Source: Microbotryomycetes sp. JL201
Lineage: Eukaryota; Basidiomycota; Microbotryomycetes
Reading direction: 5' to 3'
DNA length: 64,000 nt
Assembly: GCA_033819885.1 (NCBI GenBank)
Contig: JAQYUZ010000040.1
Span: 62,001 to 126,000, forward strand
Below the pieces are notes generated by a model. It worked only from the letters and a program-made list of their open reading frames with translations. It was not told the DNA's origin and did not search any database. A program made the translations under genes and the position numbers. Position 1 is the first letter of the stretch, and every line of letters begins with the position of its first letter. Positions 23,944-35,612 of the stretch are shown piece after piece.

Positions 23944-26900
23944 CTACCTCGCCAAGGATGCGAGTGGCTCCAAGCGAGCTTTGATGCTCGTCGACAGCGC
24001 GCCAATCTGTTGAACTCCAATAATGTCGCCAAGCTTGACGAGTGTCGCCTGCCGTGCCTGCAACCCGTTTGTCACCCACTCTGCAATCTTGCCACCGTAC
24101 TGCTGGATCTCAGTTTGAGTCGGGTCCAGGCTTTCGACGCATCGCAACAACCAATGTCCCTCGACAGCGTTCTCTTGCGAATGCCTTGCCGTCTCTCGCG
24201 CAACGAGCTGACTGATGCGCAATGTCAACGATAGCAACACGGCATTAGAGAGAGCAGGTCGCGCGCCAGTCGACGGGACAGGCATGATCTGGTCTAAAAG
24301 GCGAGGCGTTGAGCTGCGGATGAAAGCTTGCAGGTCGGCAAACGCTGGCTCGTGCACCGGCTGCAACATTTCAGTGAACTGCGGAACCAAGCATCGTCAG
24401 CTGTTCGCTCTCCGAATGGAGAGCGTCGTGTCTCACTGTGGCTTCCAGGTTCTCAACGCTCAGATTCGCTTGGGCGGAGTCTGGGCTCGACAAGGCTGCA
24501 GAGGCAACCTCCGGCGTATCATGCTTGACAGTAGCGGCAACAGCCGCCTGTTCTTCTGACGGAGCTGACGCCATCGAACTGGCCTGCAGAGACGCAACCG
24601 TCTCCCCGAGTTGCTGCAAGTCCCGTTGCATCGCCGACATGTTGTCCTGCATTTTGCTCATGGTCTCAAGGAGTCTCGCGTTCGTAGAGTAGGACTGGAC
24701 GAGCTCTTTCTGCAGATCAAGCAGCGATCGTTGAAGCATCATGAAATTGTTCTTGACAGATTCCTCGTGCGCCTCCGAGCGAGCTTGTCTCGCCAACTCA
24801 TCCCTTGCCAAAGGTTGCATGAGCGCTTCGACACGACTGGTAATTTTTTGGTCAAGGTTGCGCAATACGTCGGATCTTGAAAGCGCGTGCTCGACATCAT
24901 GTTGCAACGACTGCGAATTCACTGGGCGTCAGAGAGTCTGCATCCATTATGAGCAGGAGCTAGGACGGACTTTTCTGAAACCGGCTTGAAGCGTTTCGAC
25001 AAAGCCGCCGGTCAAGGCCCGCTGTGTGCTGTTTTCGATGATAGGTGCTAGCTTGACAAGCTCTTCATTGAGAGTCTGCTCGACGAGTTTGTTCGTGTGC
25101 TTTGTCAACTGAGAACTCATCACTTTGAGCAGCGATTCCTGCCGCGCCTTTTCGTCAACGCTGTCGACGTGACGTTGCTCTTCGAGGCGATATACTGGCG
25201 CGCAGGAAAGCTTCAGTGAGCACGTCCAAGCTTCAGGCTTTTTAACTAACCATGCTTTTCAAACTCAGCCTCGACCATGCCCGCAATCTTTGAAGGCAAG
25301 CTCATCGTGAGCTTGCGAATCTCCTTCAACGAAGAATCCGAAGCGTCCTCAGAGTGCTTGACTGGCGTCAGAGACGGAACATCGGCAGGCGTTGGATCCT
25401 TGCCTGATGGCGATGCCGCCTGCGCCAAGTCTCGGTTGGCAGCCTCGGGGGTATGTTGTCGTTGTCGTTGCTGCTGCTGCTGCTGCTGCTCAGCCTGAGC
25501 TCTCTTTGCTGCCTTCATCGTCTTGATTGCAGCATTGATAGCAGACGTCGCCGTTCCAGGACCGGTCGGAGTCGCCGTCGAGTCTCGATCAATGCTGTGC
25601 CCTGCATCGCTTGCAAGTGTCGGAGCTTCTTCAGCCACGGGAGAAACGGCGGGCTCGGCAGACACGGCCGCAACCTTTGCTGGCGACAGCCCCAAAGCTG
25701 GCAAAGCGGGCGTATCCGGGATAGACACAGGTTCGGTGACAGGATCAATCTCGTCGACAGCAATCTCGACCTCACTCGAGACATGAATAGCAGATTCTAG
25801 ACTCATTCGACGTCCTTTGTCGAGGTGAGCTTCGTCGTCCGCCGAGTCAATTGGGCTCTCTGAGCCACCCGGTGAAGCCATTGAAATGGGCACACACGGC
25901 TGCTCAAAATGTATCTGATGCACGCCGCCTGGAAAAGCGACCAGTGCGCCGAAAGTTAGAGCGCTGCCTTCGGCTGCCGCGAGATCCTCCAGAGCGTATG
26001 ATATGACAGGTGCGGGCGAAGGAACCTCAATCACGTGGTCGATGCGTGGTGGACGTCCATCCACGGTGCAAGTATCTTGCAGCAGCTTGAGAAAGTCGGC
26101 ATCGGACTGGGCTTCTGTCGATAATGTGCGATCGCTATCTGGGTATGCCAGCTTGAACGCGAAGAGCGATCCGCGAACAGACGAGGACCAGTATAGCGTG
26201 TTGGACGGGCGGTAGTAAGCGCAAGAGCCAAAATTCATTGCGCTGACATCATCGCTGTCGGCGCCGAGGAACTCGATCACGGCGGTTTGCGCTGCATCCT
26301 TGCTCTGATGTAGAGAGAGGAGCTGTCCATGGCATCCCTCACGAGACAATACGGCGAGCGCGCTCGGTCGGCAATCGTGATCGGAGAGCATTTTGACAGC
26401 CGTGGCAGGTCTGGACACAGACTTGCTCAAGTCTCGGACCGTCAGCACATCCTGAATGTTCTCTGTACGGCACACCGTGACGACTCCGCTTGATGCCAAA
26501 GCTGCGAAAGCTGAACCATCGGGCGAGAAATCAATGTCGACTAGAGAGTCGGAGCCGAGTTCGTGTACCAGACCCGTTTCCATGTCAAATGGTGCACCAA
26601 GCTCTTTTGGAGCTTTGAGCGAGACGATTTTGCCTCGATTCGTTCCGGCAATGATGATTGGCACTTCTGGGAAGAGCGGGTGCAGTCGTACGACTTGCCA
26701 GTGCTCATCGGAGCCGATCGCAGTGCTCAAGAGCTCGGGACTGCGGGTGAAGCTGTAAAAAACAAGTCAGCTCGCATGTTCCCCGTTACACCCAACGCAG
26801 TACTCACCTGGCTGTCGCTTCAGTGCAGTGGTTCGGAACCATCCACAAGATCAACTTGTCGTCTTGTGAAATTGTTACGATTGAACGAGTGCCGTCCGGA

Positions 26901-28078
26901 CCGACTTTTTTGGCAACTTGCAGATCGATCAAGTCCATCTTGTGGGCCTTGAGGAGCACGCGCGTACCAGAGTCCTTGTCGATGACGCGTGCTTTGCCTT
27001 TGGAAGTCGCATACACGAAACCTCTGTCCCACACGCCGACAATCTGTCCGGCGGGTCGTTTCATCACGACGTTGAACAGGGCGACCGGCGTCGTAGTTAC
27101 GACTTCGGTCGATAACGAGTCGAGTAATTTGTCCGAGATGTCGATCGTCAAGGTTTGCGGGATGGCGTCGTTGCGAGGTAGCCGCAAACCCACGGTGTCG
27201 TTTGGTTCTGCTTCAGAGGTTGCAGCTGGCAAGTACGAGTGAGCGAGCAGACTTGTACGTGGAGATAGCTTTTGCTTGACAGCGGGAGAGGATGGTTCAT
27301 GACTCGGCGTGAGTTCACCTGCGTCGCTGGACGCGACTGAGCGAGTAGATGCCAGTCGGGCACCAGGAGCTGGCGAGAGCGTGTCACGAAGCCTGTTAAC
27401 GGGGGTACTCCTGGCCGACTCTTCGTCGCTGGCGGCTTGCTTGTTGGCTTTGATAGCCTGATCCTTCGCATACGACTGCTCGAGGGCGTCAAATGGCGAC
27501 ACAAAGTTGGAAAACTTCGCCGGCGGTGGTGACAAGCCAGCTTCCGTAGCGGCAGGTGACACGAGGCCGCGTTGACCATCGGCAACAGGTAGTTCTGGAG
27601 CTATAGCCGAGGGATCTGGCGGAGGTTGGGACATTCGTGCGAGCAATGTCGATGCGTCGAGTGATTTCCGAGGTTGCGGTCCGGGTAAAGGCGGTGACTC
27701 CGGTGCTAACTGAGGGTTTGACGGGGTCGATGACATAACGGCAGAAGGACTGCCCATGCGTTGAAGCAAGGACAGCAATGAGGTACTGGCCGAAGCAGAG
27801 TGTGGCGTTGAAGCTGAATCGGTTACTGACGCCGGCAGCGGTGAAGTAATGGCGGCAGTTCGACTTTGCGACGGGTTGCCGAATGAAGGTGATGTCGACC
27901 GCTGTGTCGTTGACGGATGCGGTGACGCAAATGCTGCAAACAGCCTGTCCACATCGCTTGTTGCGGCGGGCGGCGAGGTGGCAGCAGTTGGCGACAGCGC
28001 GGGCGCAGCAGCTGACGATGTAGCTGGAGGGCTCGAAACACCCCTGAGCAGGTTGAGCAGCTGTGACGCGTCCGTCAT
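23944..28078 (-). CDS. EDC4: EDC4/Ge-1-like mRNA decapping scaffold
   Basis: Five exons (26808-28078, 25251-26752, 24971-25194, 24437-24910, 23944-24378) give 1,301 residues. The order is a Ser/Pro/Ala-rich disordered N-terminus (about 1-330), a WD40-type beta-propeller region (about 330-640, with IVGVWDRGFVYAT, VTISQDDKLILW, VDIDFSPDGSAFAAL), a low-complexity linker with a short Gln run, then long helical coiled-coil segments and a C-terminal helical domain. This is the architecture of EDC4, which holds the Dcp1-Dcp2 decapping enzyme in P-bodies. Budding yeast lacks this protein, so its presence points away from Saccharomycotina. The ATG at 28078 (MTDASQLLNLL) is the first in frame. Confidence 0.82.
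25453..25497. repeat. CTG/CAG trinucleotide tract in EDC4-like gene
   Basis: A run of CTG (CAG on the coding strand) encodes about eight consecutive glutamines in the EDC4-like linker. Likely length-polymorphic. Confidence 0.85.
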
Positions 28079-28691
28079 CGTCGTCGTTGGTCGGGCGGCC
28101 CGTGCGCGAGGCGATGCTGCAGATCACCTATTTGCGACGTCACACCGGCAAGAGACGAGCACTTTGTCAGTCATTGATTAAAAGCCAGAGGCGCTGGCGA
28201 TGATGCTCGACCCTTGAACGTGGCAGAGACGGCGTTTCGGTGCCAAAGCCTCGGATGTAGCCGTTCCCCAGGCTGCAGGGCTTACCGAGCCTGCCCGAGA
28301 TACCTTCGCGAGAGCAAAGTCTTGACAACTTGGGATCTTCTGGCGTGAGGGTGGTTGCGTAAGGGTTCGAAAGCGCGGCTCAATGCGACTCTCGCAGGGA
28401 GAGCACAAGAGCCTAAACTCCATTGCTTGATCTTAGGAGCTTGCACATCATTTGTCATTATGACAAATATCCGTTCGCAGTCAGGCGAATCAGAGCATCC
28501 TCGAGATCTGGTAAATGCGTCTTCCATTGCGATCTAGAACAGAGAAGCGAGATCTTTTCCTCGACTCTTGATACGTCTTCCCAGCTATAGCCCGCACTCG
28601 TACCACGCTTTCCGTCTAAAGTTCCTCCTCGTACATGGCTGCTTCCCCCTCCGCTCCGTCACGTGCAGTGCTCGTTGTTCGCGCACTTTGC
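28079..28691. other. intergenic, 613 bp
   Basis: Upstream region of the EDC4-like gene (minus strand) and 3' side of QCR10 (also minus). No feature recognised. Confidence 0.4.
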
Positions 28692-29184
28692 CTAGAAAGG
28701 CTTGTCAGAATCGGGAGTCTTGTCCTCAAAGTAGCTTGCAACCTATAAAAGTCGACGAAATGGATAATGCATGTCAGCGCTTGGATTGACAAAGGACGAT
28801 CGGACGCGTGTCCGCCTACGAGCGACGTACGCCTGGGATCTTCTTCAAGACTGTCGTTGTGTAGTGACCATACATGTCATAGAAATAATTTGTGTCAGCT
28901 GACTAGTCGCCAAGTGGCCTCGGGCCCCGAGACTAGGACCGCGCCCGCATTCTTCCGTCGCGAGACATTTGCAGGACCACGGCCGGTCTGAGCGCGCCGT
29001 GCAACAGCTACTGACCATCTTTCTGGAAGATTGGAATCGGCGACAGGAACAGGGCGCCAGCACCGGCGAGGCCAATGCCCCAAACTCCGAGCGTCGGTGC
29101 CCACCTGGCGACGGTCGACGACGTGACGCCCAGAACGTTTGGCTGAGGCTTAACTGGGATTCGAGAGAAGCGAGCACCGGCCAT
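28692..29184 (-). CDS. QCR10: cytochrome bc1 complex subunit 10
   Basis: Three exons (29016-29184, 28831-28850, 28692-28742) give only 79 residues, the normal size for this small inner-membrane subunit of complex III. The protein starts MAGARFSRIPVKPQ, has one transmembrane helix (LGVWGIGLAGAGALFL) preceded by RWAPT, then KDVLKKIPG and ends SYFEDKTPDSDKPF, matching fungal Qcr10. Exon 2 is just 20 nt, and intron 1 is 165 nt. Qcr10 binds near the Rieske protein, whose gene lies 18 kb away in this window. No single open frame covers the gene. Confidence 0.88.
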
Positions 29185-29375
29185 AGTGTTTGTTTCCGAG
29201 GTAGACGTGGATGCAAGAGTCTGGACGCGGTCGAAATTCGCGGCAACGACGACTTGCGTTCGGTCGGCCTCATCCTCAGCCGCAACCGCACACACATCGC
29301 ACCGATCGAGTCGCAAAACGCGGCTTCTTTCGCAGTCCGAACTCCTCGAGACTTGGACCGTCTATTCAGCCAAGC

Positions 29376-30294
29376 ATGGCGCCAGTCAAGCGCGGTGCAA
29401 CCTCGCACGCAGATTCGCCACCGTCAAGCGCAGACAGCACCGTAGCCGTCAAGCATCGCAAAACATCACCATTAAAGAGAGCGCGACTGACAGTCGACCC
29501 CTCAGAGGTGACGCTCGTAACAACGATGGACGAGCACAGGTTGCCACTGGCCGAAGCCGATGTTTTGTATCATCCCACATTCGTCAGCGAAGACTTAGCA
29601 AACAAGTGGTATCGACAGATGCTGGACGCGCCCGGTTGTGAGTGCAGAAGCACCTGACGAGATGAAATGCGCCCGTTCTGACCTCGACGCTCTCATCGAA
29701 CCGGCAACAAGGGTATCAGCCAACGCTCAAAATGTATGGTCGGGAAATAACTCAATCACGCAAGATAGCAGGTTCGGTTCTATCCGCTTCCAAACGATCT
29801 TTAGGCCCCGATTCTAACTCGCCACTCTGTTTGTGACTTTCTCAGCATTTGCTACCGATCCCGCTTTGGTTGTCAAATATAGCGGCCAAGTAGTCGACAT
29901 GCAGTATGACTACCCGCCTGTCCTCAAGGAGATCCAAGACTTGCTCGAGTCGAGGCTGGGCGTTCGGTTCAACCATTGCATGGCTAATCTGTACGAGGAT
30001 GGCAAAGTGTACATTGGCAACCATAGAGATAATCGCGAGAACCGTGTTATCGCGTCACTATCTTTGGGCGCGCCTCGTACGTTCATTATGCGACATGATT
30101 CATTAACAAAAGCAACAAAGTCAGACTTGCAAGCGCCAGACGAGCCCTTGCTGTACAAGAAATGGCTCCTTGGAAACGGTTCACTTGTCGTGCAGCAAGG
30201 TCGCACGCAGGAAAAATGGAAGCACGAGATCCCGAAGGAGCCAAAAGTGAAACAAGGTCGAATCTCTTTGACGTTCAGGCAGCTCGTATTCTGA
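29376..30294 (+). CDS. AlkB-family dioxygenase (ALKBH2/3-like)
   Basis: Three exons (29376-29637, 29712-29771, 29846-30294) give 256 residues. The 2-oxoglutarate/Fe(II) core is intact: MANLYEDGKVYIGNHRDNR carries the HxD iron ligands, LSLGAPRTFIMRH follows, and the C-terminal RISLTFRQ supplies the arginines that hold 2-oxoglutarate. QPTLKMYGRE resembles the substrate-recognition lid of ALKBH2/3. Family members remove methyl groups from 1-methyladenine and 3-methylcytosine in DNA or RNA. The basic N-terminus (KHRKTSPLKRARL) may be a nuclear signal. It is divergent from QCR10, with 191 bp between start codons. Confidence 0.87.
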
Positions 30295-30476
30295 GCCGCG
30301 GCGCGCAGATTTTTGAAAGCTGTACATCGAGCGAATTTGCGTCCGTAATGTTGTTGCAATACTGTACACGTTCTCTAGCTTATCTTGGGCAATGTTTCCT
30401 CTGCGCCACTAACGAGACTGGTCCCCTCCTCTCCTTGAAGCCAATCGAGCTATTGACCATCCCCTGCTCCGCTCAC

Positions 30477-31028
30477 TCAATGACTCAGATACTTTCTGCC
30501 TTTTGACCACCTGCGTGCGAGCGTGCGCCTGCCGTTCTTTGTGCGTTTGCGACTGAGAAATCCGTGCTTGCGTTTCCTACGGACTTGACTCGGTTGGTAC
30601 TCGTTGCCGTACGTCTTGAACCTTTGTTGTTGGAATTGTATGCCATTGTTGACGCTCGGCACGAGTGCATCAATCGTCCTGGCGGACGACAGCAGCAGAG
30701 ACGAGAACGATGGCCGACCCAACAGCGAAGATGTCGTCTTCGGTAGCGTCGACAGCGTTGAAAAGGTTGATCGCTTTACTGCCAAAGCTCGCTGCAGAAG
30801 AGTTGAGCACGTGCAGGCGCTGCTGCCAGGCGCGAGGTTCGCGGCGGGTCGAACGTAAACTGCACCAGGTCGTGTCCCCGATACAGTCGATTGGGTATTG
30901 AAAAGTGCACGAGAGATCGTTCTTGGTGCGCGCATTCTTGTGTTTGGGGTCAAAGGCGCTATGCGAGACCCTTCCCAGCCGGTGCCTTTCGCATTCGAAT
31001 TCACTTGCGCTGCCCCAATTCGTGACAT
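30477..31028 (-). CDS. MRPL34: mitochondrial large-ribosomal protein bL34m
   Basis: Intronless frame of up to 183 residues. The last 46 residues are a textbook bL34: [42 protein letters not shown]. The long Ser/Arg-rich N-terminus is a mitochondrial presequence. Two starts are possible, ATG at 31028 or the one at 30935 ([12 protein letters not shown]); the second gives a more typical presequence. bL34 sits near the peptide exit side of the mitoribosome. Confidence 0.92.
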   Translation of the reverse strand: MSRIGAAQVNSNAKGTGWEGSRIAPLTPNTRMRAPRTISRALFNTQSTVSGTRPGAVYVRPAANLAPGSSACTCSTLLQRALAVKRSTFSTLSTLPKTTSSLLGRPSFSSLLLSSARTIDALVPSVNNGIQFQQQRFKTYGNEYQPSQVRRKRKHGFLSRKRTKNGRRTLARRWSKGRKYLSH

Positions 31029-31185
31029 TTGCCTGCTTGCTCAGAGCTTGTGGGACATGCAGCCGTCACAACCGTTGTAAACGCAAGCGCAATGTTTTGT
31101 CTTTTTAGTTGCATAGTTGGTCTCGCGGCTAGGAAACGCAAACTCAATTCTCTGCTCTGCGCAAGCTGACGCTAATATATCGTAT

Positions 31186-32543
31186 TTATTCGTCATTGAT
31201 CAGCACGTAGCGGTAGCGCGCTTTCGATTGGCCCATGTCGACAATCGCCTTGTTGGCATCCGACATCGGGCGCTTCTCGACCCAAGGCTTGATTTTCTTC
31301 TCTGCTGCCAACTCGAGCATCTCCTGGATGACGCTGGGTGGGCCAATGGCAGATCCAGTGATGTGGACGTTGCGCATGAGCAGAGCAAAAGCAGGAATTT
31401 GGGGCAATGGTTCTTCAGGCGCGCCGACGAGCACAAGAGTGCCATGAGCACGCAATAAGCTCAGGTAGCCCTCCAAAGGCATCTTGGCATCATTCGTCGT
31501 AGCGACAATTAAATCAAGAGAGCCCTCGTGGCCCTTGAAGGCTTCGGCCGAACCGTGAGTGGCGATGAAGCGAGACGCGCCCATCTTTTCGGCGTCGCCC
31601 TTCTTGCTCTCAGAGTGAGAAATGGCAGTGACGTTGGCACCCAGAGCTTTGGCGAACAAGAGACCAAAATGGCCTTTGGAGCACTTGTCAGCATTGTGAC
31701 CGGGGCGGATGAAGCAATAGTGCCACGCACCAAGTCCACCGATGCCGACGATGCCGACGTCCTTTGATTTCGTACCCGCGCCATACCTCTTGAGAGGACT
31801 GAAGCAAGTTACTCCGCCACACATCATGGGTGCGGCGTCGGCCGGGTCCAGACCCTCAGGCACTTTCACAACGAAATGGGCAGGCGCGCGGTGATACTTT
31901 GCATAGCCGCCGTAAGATTTCTGTCCTTGGCTGTTTGGCTCTGCACATGGTGAAGTGAAACACAGTGTCATTGAAGGCACGAGAGCTCAAGAGGCGGAGA
32001 AACTCACGGCGATAATATTTGCCTGCATACGTTCCGCATTGACCCTTTTCACAGTACGACTCTTCATGCTTCTTGCACTCGCTGCAAGCCAAACAACTGT
32101 CGTTCTGCGCGCCAACGCCAACGATGTCGCCGACTTTGACGTGCGAAACTTTGCTGCCGACACGAACGGCCTTGCCAACGATTTCGTGACCAACGACCTG
32201 CAATAGACCAGGGAGAGATCGAGTCAGATACACCTGATTTGCATCTTTGCTGATCGCCCACGTACCTGCGGGTACATGCCCATTTTGGCGAGGTCAAACC
32301 AGCCAGACGAGGCCGTGTGCAAGTCCGAAGCACAAATGCCGCAAGCCATGATTTTGATATCTACATCGTCCTCTTCAAACGTCTTGGGCTCATAAGAGCC
32401 CCACTCCATCTCGCCCTTGACCGAGTTCCTGGAAAGAAGGGAGGGATGGTTAGGGATCAGATTCAGGCTGCTCCGTGCGTTGAGGCCATGTTTTGCACTG
32501 ACTTGTCCTTGCAGAGCCATCCTTCGAACTTATAGTCAGACAT
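31186..32543 (-). CDS. NADP-dependent zinc alcohol dehydrogenase (CAD/ADH6 type)
   Basis: Five exons (32503-32543, 32266-32428, 32008-32197, 31731-31940, 31186-31673) give 363 residues. The catalytic zinc site is ACGICASDLH plus VVGHEIVG and CGGVTC. Four structural-zinc cysteines lie in CLACSECKKHEESYC. The nucleotide fold reads GIGGLGHFGLLFA, with its glycines split by an intron. GGYAKYH and the cinnamyl-alcohol-dehydrogenase-like spacing point to ADH6/7 relatives, which reduce aldehydes such as cinnamaldehyde or furfural with NADPH. The start MSDYKFEGWLCKD is followed by a 41-nt first exon. Confidence 0.9.
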
Positions 32544-32718
32544 TATGCAGGATGTGTATTGGAAGTAGAAAGGCTCCCGCGATTTGAGAAGACCTGCCCT
32601 CGCGGAAGACCTCCACTTTGGCCGACGCCGATCAGGAGCCACGATCACACGTCATCGCTCAAATCTGGACGACGCAAATAGCGCCACGCATGGATCGAAT
32701 CACAATTGGCAAACAGAT

Positions 32719-33763
32719 TCACAGGGAATAGACCTGCAATTTGAAATTGCACCCCAAAAACCCTGCAATTGGCATCTTCGCCCAAAGCTCGGGAGAAGTT
32801 CTATCGCATGCCGGGACTGAATGCAGAGATACTATTGGCTTGTTCAGATTCTGTTGACTTGAGCTTGTCCTTGTAAACATTTTCGGAATCAGCTCTTCCT
32901 GGCAACGTTGGCGAATTTGCAAACTCACCCTGAGCATGATGCTCAACCTCTGAGTTCCACCAATCGCCCTTCCTTGCCAAGAGCTTTTGCAAAATATTTC
33001 ATGCGTATAGTTTGATCGGAAAGGCTCGCTATACATGCAGGTCAGCTGCGGTAACTTTCTTCCTTTGACAGAACGGTACGCACGACTGCACGTATGCATC
33101 CCCGGCACGCAACAGTACATCAAACTCTTCAGGTCCTTCGCTGTAGCTTGCGTTAGAGGCCCGCTTGAGCCTCATGACCCTCTCGCCACCGAGGCTGACT
33201 CCCACTATTCTTGACGCGAAAGCCTCCTTGTTATCGACGTGTGGATGAATGTATCCTTCCGCTCCTAAATGCAACAAATGCATAAGAATGTGTGAAGGCG
33301 GATCGAGGTCTTGAACGTCCTCCAGGGTCTCTGAACCGCCATCAGGTGGCAAGAGTCGATAGACTTTTGCCAGCGCTCGACGCAACAACGTTCCGTCTTG
33401 ATCACTGGACTGTTTGACAGCTGCGCTCCACATGCTATCTCTCACTAGCATCTCGTTGTACCAAGATATGACGCCGTCAAAATGACCTCGCTCGAAATCG
33501 TAAGCCGAATCGTCCATGAATCCGTCTCGCCAGACGTTGTAATTCGGATTTGATTTCACAAATTGTCGTCGTAGTTTGCGAGAATGTGATGACGTGCGCG
33601 CGGGCGAGCCGAGCAGGGTCAGCGAACCGGCCAGCAAGACGCGCTGCTCGTCTGCAGAAAGGTAGTTGGGTAAGATGCGCAGGGCGCCATGTTCGTACGT
33701 CGTCAGAGTTGACGGAGCCGGTACAACGGTGCTTAGGGAGCGGCAGGTGCACTGTCGCAGCAT
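32719..33763 (-). CDS. ALKBH7-like mitochondrial dioxygenase
   Basis: Two exons (33092-33763, 32719-33045) give 332 residues. The fold reads LPNYLSADEQRVLL, HLLHLGAEGYIHPHVDNKEAF with the HxD iron ligands, RIVGVSLGGERVMRL, a GDAY turn and NYTHEI with the distal histidine, then a conserved arginine in GGTQRLSIMLR. This order matches ALKBH7, a mitochondrial protein acting in necrosis and RNA processing in animals. A Ser/Thr/Arg-rich start (MLRQCTCRSLSTVV) would target mitochondria. About 60 residues beyond the core have no family counterpart; a 30-nt GT...AG segment just after the core can be read through in frame, so the C-terminus is uncertain. Confidence 0.75.
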
Positions 33764-33979
33764 GTTGGTGGAAGATCGAAAGTGAAACACAATGTTCAAA
33801 ATAGCAAGACAGAGGGATTCGAACGAAGGAAGAAACCAAACAAGGACAGACGAAACCACCTGAACCAGTATTATAGGAAAAAGAGGCTAGGCGCCAGAGG
33901 GTCGGGAGGAAACTCGTGCGCACGATCGCCAGAGTACCACATTGGAGCGACGGCTGTTGCCCCGAGCCCTCCAAAAGAT

Positions 33980-34984
33980 TTAGCAGCACCCGCTTGATTG
34001 TTGTTGTCCACCGACGGCTGCGCCACCACCGACCTTGAGCGCCGCCTTGGCAGGGCCAGCGTTGACGGGAGTCGATGCCATGCTATAGCGAGAGAGTGAT
34101 TAGCACCGATCACGAGTGCAACGAGCTATTTCTATCAAGCTCACCGGTCCTTGATTTGCTTGGCCATGGTTAAGAATGCCTGCTCGACGTTTGTCGCGTT
34201 CTTTGCCGACGTCTCGAGCATCGACACGCCAATCTGGTCTGCAAACTCTTTTGCGACGTTATATTCGACAACCTTCTTGTTTGTCAGGTCCGACTTGTTG
34301 CCGACAAGGAGCTTGTTGACGCCCTCGCACGCATAACGGTCAATTTCTTGCAACCATTGCTTGACATTTGAGAACGTGTCGGCATCTGTCACGTCGTACA
34401 CAACAATGATGCCGTGGGCGCCACGGTAGTAGGATGAAGTGATTGTCCTGAATCGTTCCTGCCCTGCAGTGTCCCACTTTTGCGCGCAGACAAAACACGG
34501 GTCAGCCATCTAGTCTCTATAGATACATAGGTTTGGTAGGTAGCGAAGCCGCGTTTGATCGATTGCAGCGCACAGGCCATGCCAACTTTAGGTGGATCGA
34601 GGTCTCGACAGAACTCACAATTTGCAGCTTGACCGTCTTGCCCTCGAGTTCGATCGTCCTAATCTTGAAGTCGACGCCGATTGTCGAGATGTATGACTCT
34701 GTGTACGTGTCGTCTGCAAACCGCAAGAGCAGGCACGACTTGCCGACGCCAGAGTCGCCGATCAGCAGCAATTCTGCAAGCATCGCCATCGTCGGAGGAG
34801 AGCAGTTTGGACGTCAAGGACAGGTGGCACAATGGAGTATGACGCAGATTAGTGTCGCATGGCGGTAGGAGAGGGACGGACGGGAGAGGGCGGCGGGCAA
34901 CAACGTCAGTCAGCACAAACGCGCAGAGCGAGGCCTGACGAGGCGCGACTGACTGAACAGCAGGTCATAGTCGGGGTTTTGCAT
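33980..34984 (-). CDS. YPT1: Rab GTPase Ypt1/Rab1
   Basis: Four exons (34954-34984, 34619-34773, 34145-34476, 33980-34082) give 206 residues. It starts [17 protein letters not shown] as Ypt1 does, with GDSGVGKS, switch regions [13 protein letters not shown] and [13 protein letters not shown] and ETSAKN nucleotide motifs, and a C-terminal double cysteine for geranylgeranyl attachment. Ypt1 controls ER-to-Golgi traffic and autophagy, and TRAPP complexes are its exchange factors, so the TRAPPC13-like gene 24 kb away is functionally linked. An ATG inside the first intron, just before the acceptor, gives a false start (MAMLAEL) lacking the conserved N-terminus. Confidence 0.95.
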
Positions 34985-35612
34985 CGTCAAAGGATGTTTC
35001 AGGCTGTATTGCGGGACGTCGTCGGTGTCAGACACGGGTGGAGGACGCGCGAGCCCCCCGGCGGTGCACGAGCACAACAACGGTGCACGTCGGCGACGCA
35101 AAAAGGGATGGCAGACGGACAGATAACCGAGTTGCGTCAGTGCCTCATACACAGTTCAGCGTGAGCGGCGGTCAAGTGCTCACAAAGAGGCTGCGCGGAG
35201 GCGAATGTCGAAGGCGCAGGCGCGCGCCGTGTGTCTTGTCACTTGTTTACTGTAACGCATGGCATTGCGACGTAGTGAGGCTTATCACATTATTGAGTGT
35301 CTGTGTCGGCCCTCATTTCACTATGTTCGCTCAAAATGTAGCCTCATGCATATGGCTGGGAGAACCACGATTCGACTGCCAATCTGGCACAATTAGGAAG
35401 AGCGCGGCGGAGACAGAGCGAGTGGCAAGGTCAGCAAACATCTTGAAGCACGCCGCCATGCTTGTCTTGGATTTTGGATGTCGAGGCACGTGACCGGATT
35501 GCGCCATCGCGACCTCTCGCAGACCCAAAAAAACTCCGGGACAGATTCGCGTACTTGTAGCGCTCTCTGGGCCCTTGAACCGTCGCAGCCAATCGTCAGC
35601 ACTCTCGACGCG
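34985..35612. promoter_or_regulatory. divergent promoter region between YPT1 and SQR
   Basis: 628 bp between two divergent start codons. No TATA box or binding site can be named with confidence. Confidence 0.45.

Noticed and set aside
23802-23944. Additional gene between the GH105/88-like and EDC4-like genes
   Set aside because: Only 141 bp of convergent 3' sequence with no coding signal.
33806-33825. tRNA-like GATTCGAA motif
   Set aside because: No acceptor stem, anticodon arm or A box can be folded around it.
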